Of a stretch of DNA of 18,529 nucleotides, positions 1-5,874 are shown piece after piece. The translations under genes and the position numbers were made by a program. Each line of letters starts with the position of its first letter. The stretch's first letter is position 1. The stretch lies in NCBI GenBank assembly GCA_947630345.1, contig CANRHF010000014.1:1-18529 (forward strand). Reading direction: 5' to 3'. Below the pieces are notes generated by a model. The model made no database searches. It saw nothing but the letters and a program-made list of their open reading frames with translations, and was not told the origin of the DNA. Origin of the DNA: an uncultured Oscillospiraceae bacterium. Lineage in GTDB: Bacteria > Bacillota > Clostridia > Oscillospirales > Oscillospiraceae.

Positions 1-540
1 GAGATCTCCGACGTGGCCAACGCCGTTTACGACGGCAGCTCCGCCATCATGCTCTCCGGGGAGTCCGCCGCCGGCAAATACCCGGTGGAGGCGGTGCGGA
101 ACATGGCGAAGATCGCGGAGTACACCGAGCTGCACACCAGCTACCGCCACCGTTTCCTTACATCCGAGTTCAAGATCCACAACATCCTGGACGCCATCTC
201 CCACGCCACCTGCGCCATGGCCATTGACGTGGAGGCCAAGGGCATCGTGGTCTGCTCGGTCTCCGGCCGGACCGCCATGATGGTCAGCCGGTTCCGCTGC
301 CCGGTGGACATCATCGGCATGACCACCATCCCGAAGATCTGGCGGAAGCTGTCCTTGAGCTGGGGCGTGACCCCGGTGCTGTCCGAGGAATTTACCTCCA
401 TGGACGTGATGTTCTACCATGCCATGGCCAGCGCCAAAAAATTCCTCCCGGTGAAGAAGGGAGACAATGTGGTTTTGACTGGTGGACCGATCAACGGCAG
501 GACGGGCAATACCAACACCATCAAGGTAGAACAGATATAA
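1..540 (+). CDS. pyk: Pyruvate kinase, C-terminal part (5' end outside window)
   Basis: This is the end of pyruvate kinase, which converts phosphoenolpyruvate and ADP to pyruvate and ATP in the last step of glycolysis. The frame is open at base 1 and reads EISDVANAVYDGSSAIMLSG, followed by ESAAGKYPVEAVRNMAKIAE. These are highly conserved pyruvate kinase signatures at the end of the catalytic barrel. The remaining ~130 residues are the alpha/beta C-terminal (allosteric) domain, with KGIVVCSVSGRTA and the ending GDNVVLTGGPINGRTGNTNT. The protein stops there, so it lacks the extra PEP-utiliser (phosphohistidine) domain that some Firmicutes pyruvate kinases carry. The GTG at 13 is an internal codon and not the start. 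A perfect hairpin terminator follows 22 bases after the stop, so this is the last gene of its transcript. Confidence 0.97.
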   Translation, partial: EISDVANAVYDGSSAIMLSGESAAGKYPVEAVRNMAKIAEYTELHTSYRHRFLTSEFKIHNILDAISHATCAMAIDVEAKGIVVCSVSGRTAMMVSRFRCPVDIIGMTTIPKIWRKLSLSWGVTPVLSEEFTSMDVMFYHAMASAKKFLPVKKGDNVVLTGGPINGRTGNTNTIKVEQI

Positions 541-561
541 AATATAATTCGTTAAATATGG

Positions 562-595
562 GCCATCCGCGGATCTGGGCGGATGGCTCATTTTT
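562..595 (+). terminator. Rho-independent terminator of pyk
   Basis: A perfect 9-bp stem (GCCATCCGC at 562-570 with GCGGATGGC at 579-587, 8-base loop) is followed by TCA and five T. It sits just after the pyk stop and before the next promoter. Confidence 0.9.
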
Positions 596-662
596 ATGTC
601 AAAATATCAGTTTTTTCATGGAAAATTCGGCATTTTACCCATATGCAAAAAGAGAGGAGATG

Positions 663-671
663 TGCTATAAT
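663..671 (+). promoter_or_regulatory. Extended -10 promoter of the CarD-like gene
   Basis: TGCTATAAT (TG at 663-664, TATAAT at 666-671) is a perfect extended -10 element. The base stretch 17 bp upstream (ATGCAA at 643-648) is a poor -35, which fits an extended -10 promoter. Transcription would begin near 678, about 40 bases before the start codon. Confidence 0.7.
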
Positions 672-718
672 ACTTGTGTGTGTTTTGGATAATGGGAATA
701 TGGGAAGGAAGTGTAGAA

Positions 719-1225
719 ATGTTCCAGATCGGCGAGAAGGTGCTGTACGGTGTCCACGGTATATGTATAGTCAGCGCCTTGGAAACACGGACGGTCAATC
801 GAAAACAGACGGAGTATTATGTTCTGGAACCCATGGAGCAAAGCGGCGCGCAGTATTATATCCCCACCCAGAACCAGGCGGCGGTGTCCAAACTGCGGCC
901 GATCCTGACCCAGCCGGAGCTGGAGGAGATGCTTTCATCCGACGCGGTGCAGCAGGACGCCTGGATCGCGGACGAGAACCAGCGCAAGCAGCGCTACCGG
1001 GACATGATCGCCAACGGGGACCGGGCGGCCATGGTCTGCATGGTCCGGGCCCTCCACCAGCACCGGAAGCAGCAGGAGGCGGCGGGGCGGAAGTTCCACC
1101 TGTGCGACGAAAACTTCCTCCGGGACGCGGAGAAGCTCCTGTCCTCCGAGTTTTCCCTGGTGCTGAATATCGGCCCCAACCAGGTGGGGGACTATGTAAT
1201 GGAAAAGCTGAAGGTAAGCGTCTGA
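719..1225 (+). CDS. CarD-like / CdnL family transcriptional regulator
   Basis: The 168-residue protein starts MFQIGEKVLYGVHGICIVSA, the typical beginning of the CarD_CdnL_TRCF RNA-polymerase-interacting (Tudor-like) domain, residues 1-60. After it comes an alpha-helical, basic and acidic C-terminal half (about residues 65-165) that in this family contacts promoter DNA. CarD proteins bind the RNA polymerase beta subunit and stabilise open complexes; in Clostridia they are a widespread small regulator. The ATG at 719 is preferred over upstream in-frame starts because GGAAGGAAG lies 8 bases before it and the family begins at this FxIG motif. The gene is monocistronic: it has its own extended -10 promoter and a strong terminator at 1229-1271. 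It faces the lipoprotein at 1318 tail to tail. Confidence 0.9.
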   Translation: MFQIGEKVLYGVHGICIVSALETRTVNRKQTEYYVLEPMEQSGAQYYIPTQNQAAVSKLRPILTQPELEEMLSSDAVQQDAWIADENQRKQRYRDMIANGDRAAMVCMVRALHQHRKQQEAAGRKFHLCDENFLRDAEKLLSSEFSLVLNIGPNQVGDYVMEKLKVSV

Positions 1226-1228
1226 AAA

Positions 1229-1272
1229 GCTGCGGCGCGGCGGAAACCACCGTTTCCGCCGCGCTGCTTTTG
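1229..1272. terminator. Bidirectional terminator between carD-like gene and lipoprotein 1
   Basis: A 16-bp stem with one mismatch (1232-1247 with 1252-1267, 4-base loop) is flanked by TTTT at 1268-1271 on the plus strand. AAAA before the left arm gives a U tract on the minus strand. It can therefore end the plus-strand CarD-like transcript and the minus-strand lipoprotein transcript. Confidence 0.85.
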
Positions 1273-1317
1273 TTGGTAAAGGCTTTTTCCGCTCCGCCGG
1301 GATAGCAGGGGAAGGCG

Positions 1318-2457
1318 TTACTCCTCCTCGCCGCCAAAGTAGAAGAAATTGACTTTTTCAAACCGGCAGCCGTAGTGGTCGCCAAAGGCGCTGGTTCCGT
1401 CCTCGTATGCCTGCAAATTACGAGGGACCAGAACGGTCATAAAGGAAATCGGCGTGGAGCCGTCAAAGTCCGACATATCGATCTGAACTTGGATCTTTGT
1501 CCGCTGGCCGTCCTTGACATCTACATAGAGAATGTCCTCCGGGTCGATGGAGATCGGCTGGTAGTTTTTGTAACAAACAAGTGTGTAGTTAACATAACTT
1601 CCGCCATAAATATAGAAGTCCAGGGTGATCGGATTCTGATCAAAGCCGGGCCAGATCCAGTTGTCGGTATCCCCCGGCCACTCTTTGCCGTTGACGGTAT
1701 AGCCATATTCATGAAAGGCCCGGAGCTGTTCCGGCGTCCAGGTTTGCAAGCTGGATTCATCCGCATAGGTAACGGTATGGGACAGCACTTGATCCGGGAT
1801 CTCCGGCAGCTCCAGCTCCGGCGGGGTCGCCTGGAAGAGAATCCGGGCACAGGCGTCTCGGTCGAATCCCTGCACATGATAATACCTATTAAAAAGAGCG
1901 TCTCTGGGATCTGTGTATGGGTCTGTAACTGGGGTGACAGATATTTCAAGAGCATCTCCTTCCTGTCCGGAGACAGGAACGAAATAAAGATCAAAAACCT
2001 CGTCAGTTGGGTAATCGCCAGCAAAATCAGTTTCCGAATGGTACGCCGGATAGAATAGATGGAGATAGCTGTACCAGGGTTCCTCGTCGGTCTTGTAAGG
2101 TTGAGGGATGCCGTCCAAATAAATCAAAGGACCCACACCGCATTCGCTGCAGTCGTCTGTTGATGCAAAACCAAAATAAGCGTGAAGTTCCCCGCCAGTA
2201 TAGGCATAGTAAGCGGAAACGTCATCTTTGATTGTATTTTTAAAACCAAAATGCCGGCTATGCGCGTTTTGCACCGGCGTCTCAGCGGCGCCAGTGGTGG
2301 AACCGGCCTGTGTGGAGCTGTTATTGACGGTAGGGGCGGCGGTTCCCTGGGTAAAGGGATTGGCGACCGTCTCCGTGGGATCGTTTGGGGTCGGGCCGCA
2401 GGCGGTGAGGGACAGGAGGAGAGCAAAGACCAGGAGAGTGGATAACAGTTTTTTCAT
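1318..2457 (-). CDS. Paralogous lipoprotein 1 (unknown function)
   Basis: This 379-residue protein has a lipoprotein signal peptide MKKLLSTLLVFALLLSLTAC, with lipobox LTAC and Cys20 as the lipidated residue, so it should be anchored on the outside of the membrane. A low-complexity Ser/Thr/Gly linker (about residues 30-65) follows. The body carries aromatic-rich segments such as NTIKDDVSAYYAYTGGELHAY, GPLIYLDGIPQPYKTDEEPW and DFYIYGGSYVNYTLVCYKNY and ends FGGEEE. I recognise no known domain; the many alternating hydrophobic strands suggest beta sandwiches. It has the same length as the next lipoprotein (2507-3646) and is roughly three-quarters identical to it by eye. The start ATG follows AAGGAG at good spacing. 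It lies 49 bases after the stop of lipoprotein 2 with no promoter seen, so it is probably co-transcribed with it. Confidence 0.9.
   Translation of the reverse strand: MKKLLSTLLVFALLLSLTACGPTPNDPTETVANPFTQGTAAPTVNNSSTQAGSTTGAAETPVQNAHSRHFGFKNTIKDDVSAYYAYTGGELHAYFGFASTDDCSECGVGPLIYLDGIPQPYKTDEEPWYSYLHLFYPAYHSETDFAGDYPTDEVFDLYFVPVSGQEGDALEISVTPVTDPYTDPRDALFNRYYHVQGFDRDACARILFQATPPELELPEIPDQVLSHTVTYADESSLQTWTPEQLRAFHEYGYTVNGKEWPGDTDNWIWPGFDQNPITLDFYIYGGSYVNYTLVCYKNYQPISIDPEDILYVDVKDGQRTKIQVQIDMSDFDGSTPISFMTVLVPRNLQAYEDGTSAFGDHYGCRFEKVNFFYFGGEEE
1535..1632. repeat. 98-bp perfect repeat, copy 1 (inside lipoprotein 1)
   Basis: Bases 1535-1632 are identical, base for base, to 2724-2821 in lipoprotein 2 (offset 1189). 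The flanking coding sequence differs in many places, including just beyond both ends. A second identical block of 46 bp lies at 1451-1496 and 2640-2685. Confidence 0.95.
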
Positions 2458-2506
2458 CGGTTACAGCTCCTTTCTACAGGGTATCGGGGTAGCGGCGGGA
2501 GAAGCG

Positions 2507-3646
2507 CTACTCCTCCTCGCCGCCGAAGTAGAAGAAATTGACTTTTTCAAACCGGCAGGCGTAATGATCTATAAAGGCGATGGTCCCATCCTCATATGCC
2601 TGATAATTACGAGGGACCAGGACGGTCATAAAGCATATTGGCGTGGAGCCGTCAAAGTCCGACATATCGATCTGAACTTGGATCTGCGTCCGCTGGCCGT
2701 CCTTGACCTCCACCCATACGATATCCTCCGGGTCGATGGAGATCGGCTGGTAGTTTTTGTAACAAACAAGTGTGTAGTTAACATAACTTCCGCCATAAAT
2801 ATAGAAGTCCAGGGTGATCGGCTCCTGATCGAAGCCGGGCCAGATCCAACTGTCGGTATTCTGCGGACGCATTTTGCCGTTGATGGTATAGCCATACTCA
2901 TGCTGGTTCTGGAGCTCCTCCGGCGTCCAAAATTGTAGCAGAGGTTCGTCTGCGTAGGTGACTGAGTGAGAAAGAAGCTGATCCGGGACTTCCGGCAGCT
3001 CCAGCTCCGGCGGGGTCGCCTGGAATAGGATCCGGGCACAGACATCCCGGTCTAAATGCTGCACATGATAATATCCATTAAAAAGGGTGTCTCTTGGATC
3101 TGTGTAAGGGTCAGAAACAGTGGTACCATAAAGCTCAAGAGCATCTCCTGCCTGCCCTGTGACGGGAGTAAAATAGATGTCCAGGACTTGACTGGTTGCA
3201 TATTCCTTTGTTTCATCAACTTCCGGATGATATTCCGGGTAAAACACATGAAGATAGCTGTACCAGGGTTCATCGTCGGTTTTGTAGGGCTGGGGAATGC
3301 CGTCCAGGTACAGCAGGGGCCCCACACCGCAAACGCTGTAGTCGTCTGTTCCCTCAAAAATATAATACGCATGGAGTTCTCCACCAGTATAGTCATAATA
3401 AGCTGAAACATCGTCTTTTATCGTATTGGCGAAATCAGTATGCCAACTATGAGTAATCGGTTCCGATTGCTCAGCGGCGCCACTGGTGGCAGGGGGCTGG
3501 GTGGAGCTGTCGCTGCCGGAAGGGGCGGCAGTTCCCTGGGTAAAGGGATTTTTTACTGTTTCCGTTGGACCGCTTGGCGCGGGTCCGCAGGCGGTGAGGG
3601 ACAGGGCTAAAACCAGGCACAAAATCAGACAAAACAGGCGTTTCAT
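2507..3646 (-). CDS. Paralogous lipoprotein 2 (unknown function)
   Basis: This 379-residue lipoprotein has signal peptide MKRLFCLILCLVLALSLTAC, lipobox LTAC and Cys20. It shares the post-lipobox motif CGPxPxxPTETVxNPFTQGT with both neighbours. The body is the close paralogue of the protein at 1318-2457, with shared blocks NTIKDDVSAYY, GPLLYLDGIPQPYKTD, ARILFQATPPELELPE, ITLDFYIYGGSYVNYTLVCY, VQIDMSDFDGSTPI and RFEKVNFFYFGGEEE. Function is unknown; a surface binding or scavenging protein is a guess. The frame is open further upstream to 3793, but ATG 3646 is chosen because AAGGAGAG precedes it and the signal peptide begins there. It has its own sigma-A promoter at 3725-3753 and a hairpin in its leader (3677-3712), so it can be expressed apart from lipoprotein 3. 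Confidence 0.9.
   Translation of the reverse strand: MKRLFCLILCLVLALSLTACGPAPSGPTETVKNPFTQGTAAPSGSDSSTQPPATSGAAEQSEPITHSWHTDFANTIKDDVSAYYDYTGGELHAYYIFEGTDDYSVCGVGPLLYLDGIPQPYKTDDEPWYSYLHVFYPEYHPEVDETKEYATSQVLDIYFTPVTGQAGDALELYGTTVSDPYTDPRDTLFNGYYHVQHLDRDVCARILFQATPPELELPEVPDQLLSHSVTYADEPLLQFWTPEELQNQHEYGYTINGKMRPQNTDSWIWPGFDQEPITLDFYIYGGSYVNYTLVCYKNYQPISIDPEDIVWVEVKDGQRTQIQVQIDMSDFDGSTPICFMTVLVPRNYQAYEDGTIAFIDHYACRFEKVNFFYFGGEEE
2724..2821. repeat. 98-bp perfect repeat, copy 2 (inside lipoprotein 2)
   Basis: This is the partner of 1535-1632, with identical sequence over 98 bases covering the codons for the segment around DFYIYGGSYVNYTLVCYKNY and the PEDI stretch. No synonymous difference is present in about 32 codons. 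Confidence 0.95.
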
Positions 3647-3676
3647 TCTCTTTTCTCTCCTTTTCCTATGGGTTTG

Positions 3677-3712
3677 CCCGCCGTGGAAGAAGGAATGTTC
3701 TCCCACGGCGGG
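3677..3712. promoter_or_regulatory. Leader hairpin upstream of lipoprotein 2
   Basis: A perfect 10-bp inverted repeat (CCCGCCGTGG at 3677-3686, CCACGGCGGG at 3703-3712, 16-base loop) lies between the promoter and the ribosome binding site of lipoprotein 2. On the minus-strand RNA no U tract follows it, so it is not a plain terminator. It may stabilise the 5' end or be a protein-binding leader structure. Confidence 0.6.
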
Positions 3713-3724
3713 TATTTGGTATAA

Positions 3725-3753
3725 AGGATAGCATATTTTTAGTGAAAAGTCAA
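3725..3753 (-). promoter_or_regulatory. Sigma-A promoter of lipoprotein 2
   Basis: On the minus strand TTGACT (3748-3753) and TATCCT (3725-3730) are separated by exactly 17 bases. TG one base before the -10 adds an extended element. It lies about 75-110 bases upstream of the lipoprotein 2 start. Confidence 0.75.
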
Positions 3754-3801
3754 GTGTATTTAATATGTGGACAGCTTCGGTGGTTTTGTCCATCCGGAGG
3801 G

Positions 3802-4932
3802 TTACCCGTTGTCGGTTAAACCAAACAGCTCATCTTTGTCCGCCGCGCTGGTGAGGATAAAAGTGTGGGCGATGGCGTCAATATTATTGGACGGCTGGAA
3901 GCTTCCGTCTGGATTGGTCATGTTGTTCACCGGCACAAGGACGGTGACCAGCTCTGCGTTTTCGTGAAAGCCTTGGAGCGAAATGGTCTGGTCCACGATC
4001 ACTTTCTCCCCTTGGTCAAACTGGATGAGGGGCATTTCCGCCGGATCGGTGGTCACCGGCTGCCCATCGATAAAAGTCACGATCCGATACTGCACCTGGG
4101 GGCTGCCATAGACTTCATGGTGCAGATGGAGCTGTGTATCTTCCGTAATGCCAAATACGGTGTTGAATCCATCCGGCGACTCCGCGAAACGCATATTGTA
4201 AATGACCGTCAAAGAGCCATTCGTTGGAAGATTTGCTTGCTCCGCGTAGACCAGCTTTTCGGTGGTGACGGTCTGGGAAACCAGCCGCCGGGTCGTTTCC
4301 GGCAGCTCCTGTGCCGGAGGCGTGGCGTAAAAAAGATTTCCGCCGGTAGAAACGCAACTCGGAGATTTGGAATTTGCCTCTGGGAAGATGGCGGAGGGGT
4401 AGACCCCGGGCCAGTCGAGCCGTACGCATTGCATATCCAGCGACTCCCCTTCCTGCCCGGTCACGGGAATAAAGTGGATCTCATAATAAGCGGGATCTTC
4501 AAAAGGATGGACGTTGTGGATGGTGTACAGATAGGCGTATTCCGGTTCGTCTTCGGTGCGGTAGGGCTGCGGCAATCCGCCGACAAAGAGAAGAAATCCC
4601 GCGCTTAAATTCTCCCAGCCGTCCCCACCGAAGTAAATGTACCCGGTGGCCTCCCCGCCGTCGTATTCGATGGGCTTCAGCTCTGTGGCAGACCCCCGCA
4701 GACCAAAGACGGCGGACGAGGGAGGGCTGATGATCTCACCGGCGGACGCCATTGGAGAGGAGGAGGCCTGATTTGGACTTGCGGATTCCTCCGACGCGGT
4801 GGTGGTCCCCTGGGTGAAGGGATTGGCTACCATCTCCGTAGGATCGCTTGGGGCCGGCCCACAGGCGGTGAGGGACAGGGCTAAAACAAGACATAGCGAA
4901 AGACATAACGGGTGTTTAATGCTTTTTTTCAT
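3802..4932 (-). CDS. Paralogous lipoprotein 3 (divergent member)
   Basis: This 376-residue lipoprotein starts MKKSIKHPLCLSLCLVLALS and has lipobox LTAC. It shares the post-lipobox motif CGPAPSDPTEMVANPFTQGT with lipoproteins 1 and 2. The body is much more diverged but colinear: FLLFVGGLPQPYRTEDEPEY matches the YLDGIPQPYKTDxEPW block, IPVTGQEGESLDM matches VSGQEGDALEI, FYATPPAQELPE matches FQATPPELELPE, and VTVLVPVNN matches MTVLVPRN. The C-terminus differs and ends LFGLTDNG, without the acidic GGEEE tail. ATG 4932 is chosen because GGAGG lies 8 bases before it; an upstream in-frame TTG at 4947 overlaps that ribosome site. No function can be assigned. It follows the small secreted protein (5044-5463) by 111 bases, with a perfect hairpin but no clear promoter in between. 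Confidence 0.88.
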   Translation of the reverse strand: MKKSIKHPLCLSLCLVLALSLTACGPAPSDPTEMVANPFTQGTTTASEESASPNQASSSPMASAGEIISPPSSAVFGLRGSATELKPIEYDGGEATGYIYFGGDGWENLSAGFLLFVGGLPQPYRTEDEPEYAYLYTIHNVHPFEDPAYYEIHFIPVTGQEGESLDMQCVRLDWPGVYPSAIFPEANSKSPSCVSTGGNLFYATPPAQELPETTRRLVSQTVTTEKLVYAEQANLPTNGSLTVIYNMRFAESPDGFNTVFGITEDTQLHLHHEVYGSPQVQYRIVTFIDGQPVTTDPAEMPLIQFDQGEKVIVDQTISLQGFHENAELVTVLVPVNNMTNPDGSFQPSNNIDAIAHTFILTSAADKDELFGLTDNG

Positions 4933-4975
4933 TGGATATACCTCCAAAAGAAATAAGTCATCGGCTCATTTTGGG

Positions 4976-5005
4976 ATGCACCAAGGCCAAATGGCCTTGG
5001 TGCAT
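4976..5005. promoter_or_regulatory. Perfect 13-bp hairpin between secreted protein and lipoprotein 3
   Basis: ATGCACCAAGGCC (4976-4988) and GGCCTTGGTGCAT (4993-5005) form a perfect stem with a 4-base loop. Neither strand has a U tract after it, so a simple terminator is unlikely. On the minus-strand transcript it lies about 45 bases before the lipoprotein 3 start and could be an mRNA processing or stability element, or a partial attenuator. Confidence 0.65.
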
Positions 5006-5043
5006 AGGGAGAGAACGAATGGTCTTGAAAAGAATCTGTAAGT

Positions 5044-5463
5044 TTAACAATCTACATAAGTATAAAAAGAGTATTCAGTCCTTATGCCCTGGAAAGTAAC
5101 AACCGCTATATGCTCACATCTTGCTCCGGTTGGATCCCATGTGATATTTACATATCTTGGGAATGTAGATGTCAGCGAAGTTACCCCCGGAAGACCGCTA
5201 TCGACCAGAGGATTCACTTCTTGATATTTACCATCCACTTTCCAGCAGAGCTTATTTTCCAAATGCAGAAAAGAATCTGCGGATTGAATTTTAGTAGTAG
5301 CAATTACTGAACCAAGTCCAGTGGATTTGTAGATTGTCGATCCTGTAAAACTTCCGTAACCAGGAATGTCACTGCCTGCGTTCGTGGTTGCGAACGCGGT
5401 GCCGGCGGCGCTGAACGCCAGGACCAGCGCCAGCAGCAGAGAAAGGATTTTATGTTTCTTCAT
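5044..5463 (-). CDS. Small secreted protein of unknown function
   Basis: The 139-residue protein has a classic Sec signal peptide: MKKHK, then a hydrophobic core ILSLLLALVLAFSAAG, then a signal peptidase I site TAFA|TT near residue 26. The mature part is about 113 residues, begins TTNAGSDIPGYGSFTGSTIY, has three cysteines (LCWK, RCEH and the terminal VDC) and ends YSFYTYVDC. I recognise no domain; short hydrophobic strands (VNITWD, IAVVTFQG, EYSFYTY) suggest a small beta fold. ATG 5463 follows AAAGGAGG closely; the frame extends upstream to 5604 without support. It is the first gene of the leftward lipoprotein series and is transcribed divergently from the small peptide gene at 5734. Its extended -10 promoter abuts the shared palindrome at 5601-5643. 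Confidence 0.85.
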   Translation of the reverse strand: MKKHKILSLLLALVLAFSAAGTAFATTNAGSDIPGYGSFTGSTIYKSTGLGSVIATTKIQSADSFLHLENKLCWKVDGKYQEVNPLVDSGLPGVTSLTSTFPRYVNITWDPTGARCEHIAVVTFQGIRTEYSFYTYVDC

Positions 5464-5513
5464 TTGTTTGTTCCTCCTTTGAAAAGATGTACAGGTTGAT
5501 TTTTTTACGGATC

Positions 5514-5527
5514 CCAACGGCCGTTGG
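5514..5527. promoter_or_regulatory. 14-bp perfect palindrome in the secreted-protein leader
   Basis: CCAACGGCCGTTGG is self-complementary and lies in the predicted untranslated leader of the 5044-5463 gene, about 50 bases upstream of the start codon. It could be a second regulator site; no matching copy was noticed elsewhere in the window. Confidence 0.4.
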
Positions 5528-5574
5528 TCCATGGAAGACCGGCTTTTTTGGGGGTCCGGCTTTCCAATAAACAC

Positions 5575-5603
5575 ATTGTAGCATATGAAATTGTTAAAAA
5601 CCA
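5575..5603 (-). promoter_or_regulatory. Leftward promoter for the secreted protein (weak -35)
   Basis: On the minus strand TGCTACAAT gives an extended -10 (TACAAT, 5575-5580). At a 17-base spacing the -35 position is TGGTTT (5598-5603), a poor match that overlaps the left end of the inverted repeat. A good -10 with a weak -35 touching an operator is typical of activator-dependent promoters. Confidence 0.6.
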
Positions 5604-5643
5604 TATCGTATCACGCAAATTTTATTTGCGCGATACGATATGG
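5601..5643. promoter_or_regulatory. Large inverted repeat between divergent genes: candidate activator operator
   Basis: CCATATCGTATCACGCAAA (5601-5619) and TTTGCGCGATACGATATGG (5625-5643) form 19-base arms around a 5-base centre, with a single mismatch (5613/5631). The ends overlap the -35 positions of promoters pointing both ways. On the minus-strand RNA the mismatch becomes a G-U pair and five U follow the stem. It could therefore also end transcripts running leftward out of the regulator gene at 5866-6783. Confidence 0.7.
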
Positions 5644-5669
5644 TCATTTTATTTCCAAGGAAATATGAT
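5641..5669 (+). promoter_or_regulatory. Rightward promoter for the small peptide gene (weak -35)
   Basis: TATGAT (5664-5669) lies exactly 17 bases after TGGTCA (5641-5646), a 4/6 match to TTGACA whose first three bases are the right end of the inverted repeat. The predicted transcript starts near 5676, 58 bases before the ATG. Confidence 0.55.
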
Positions 5670-5733
5670 GGAAATACGATCTCCGGGGCGAGGGCCCCGC
5701 CCGGGAGAGGACGATAGAAAGGAGGTGTTCGGA

Positions 5734-5874
5734 ATGAAGAAGTTTCTGAGCCTGTTTCTGTGCCTGGTATTGCTCCTTGGCCTGAACGGCCTAAAGAGCG
5801 TGAATGGCGCGCAGCCAGAAGACTGTGGCGCACAGCCTATGTGCGACGACGAAATCGGTTGGGTCTTACAATAA
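5734..5874 (+). CDS. Putative secreted signalling propeptide (46 aa)
   Basis: The 46-codon gene has an excellent ribosome site (AAAGGAGG, 5718-5725) 8 bases before ATG. The peptide is a Sec-type leader, MKK plus hydrophobic FLSLFLCLVLLLGLNGL, with a likely cleavage near SVNGA (residues 22-26). A short acidic tail of about 20 residues follows, with Cys31 and Cys37 and the ending DEIGWVLQ. It overlaps the last 9 bases of the XRE/TPR regulator, tail to tail. RRNPP systems (PlcR-PapR, Rgg-SHP, Qsr-Qss) encode their secreted propeptide beside the receptor, and their mature signal is usually the C-terminal 5-10 residues. That role here is inferred from size, leader and position. The alternative is a decayed remnant of a larger secreted protein; the strong ribosome site argues against this. 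Confidence 0.7.
   Translation: MKKFLSLFLCLVLLLGLNGLKSVNGAQPEDCGAQPMCDDEIGWVLQ

Noticed and set aside
583..1305. 240-codon plus-strand frame overlapping the CarD-like gene
   Set aside because: It is an out-of-frame reading of the CarD-like gene that starts inside the pyk terminator and yields Pro/Gly/Arg-rich sequence.
1451..2821. Repeated blocks as a mobile element or CRISPR-like repeat
   Set aside because: The repeats lie in the same codon frame at the same position of two paralogous genes, with no spacers, terminal repeats or transposase.
2228..2938. 236-codon plus-strand frame across the lipoprotein 1/2 junction
   Set aside because: It reads the antisense strand of both lipoproteins and their gap; apparent repeats in it only mirror the paralogous DNA.
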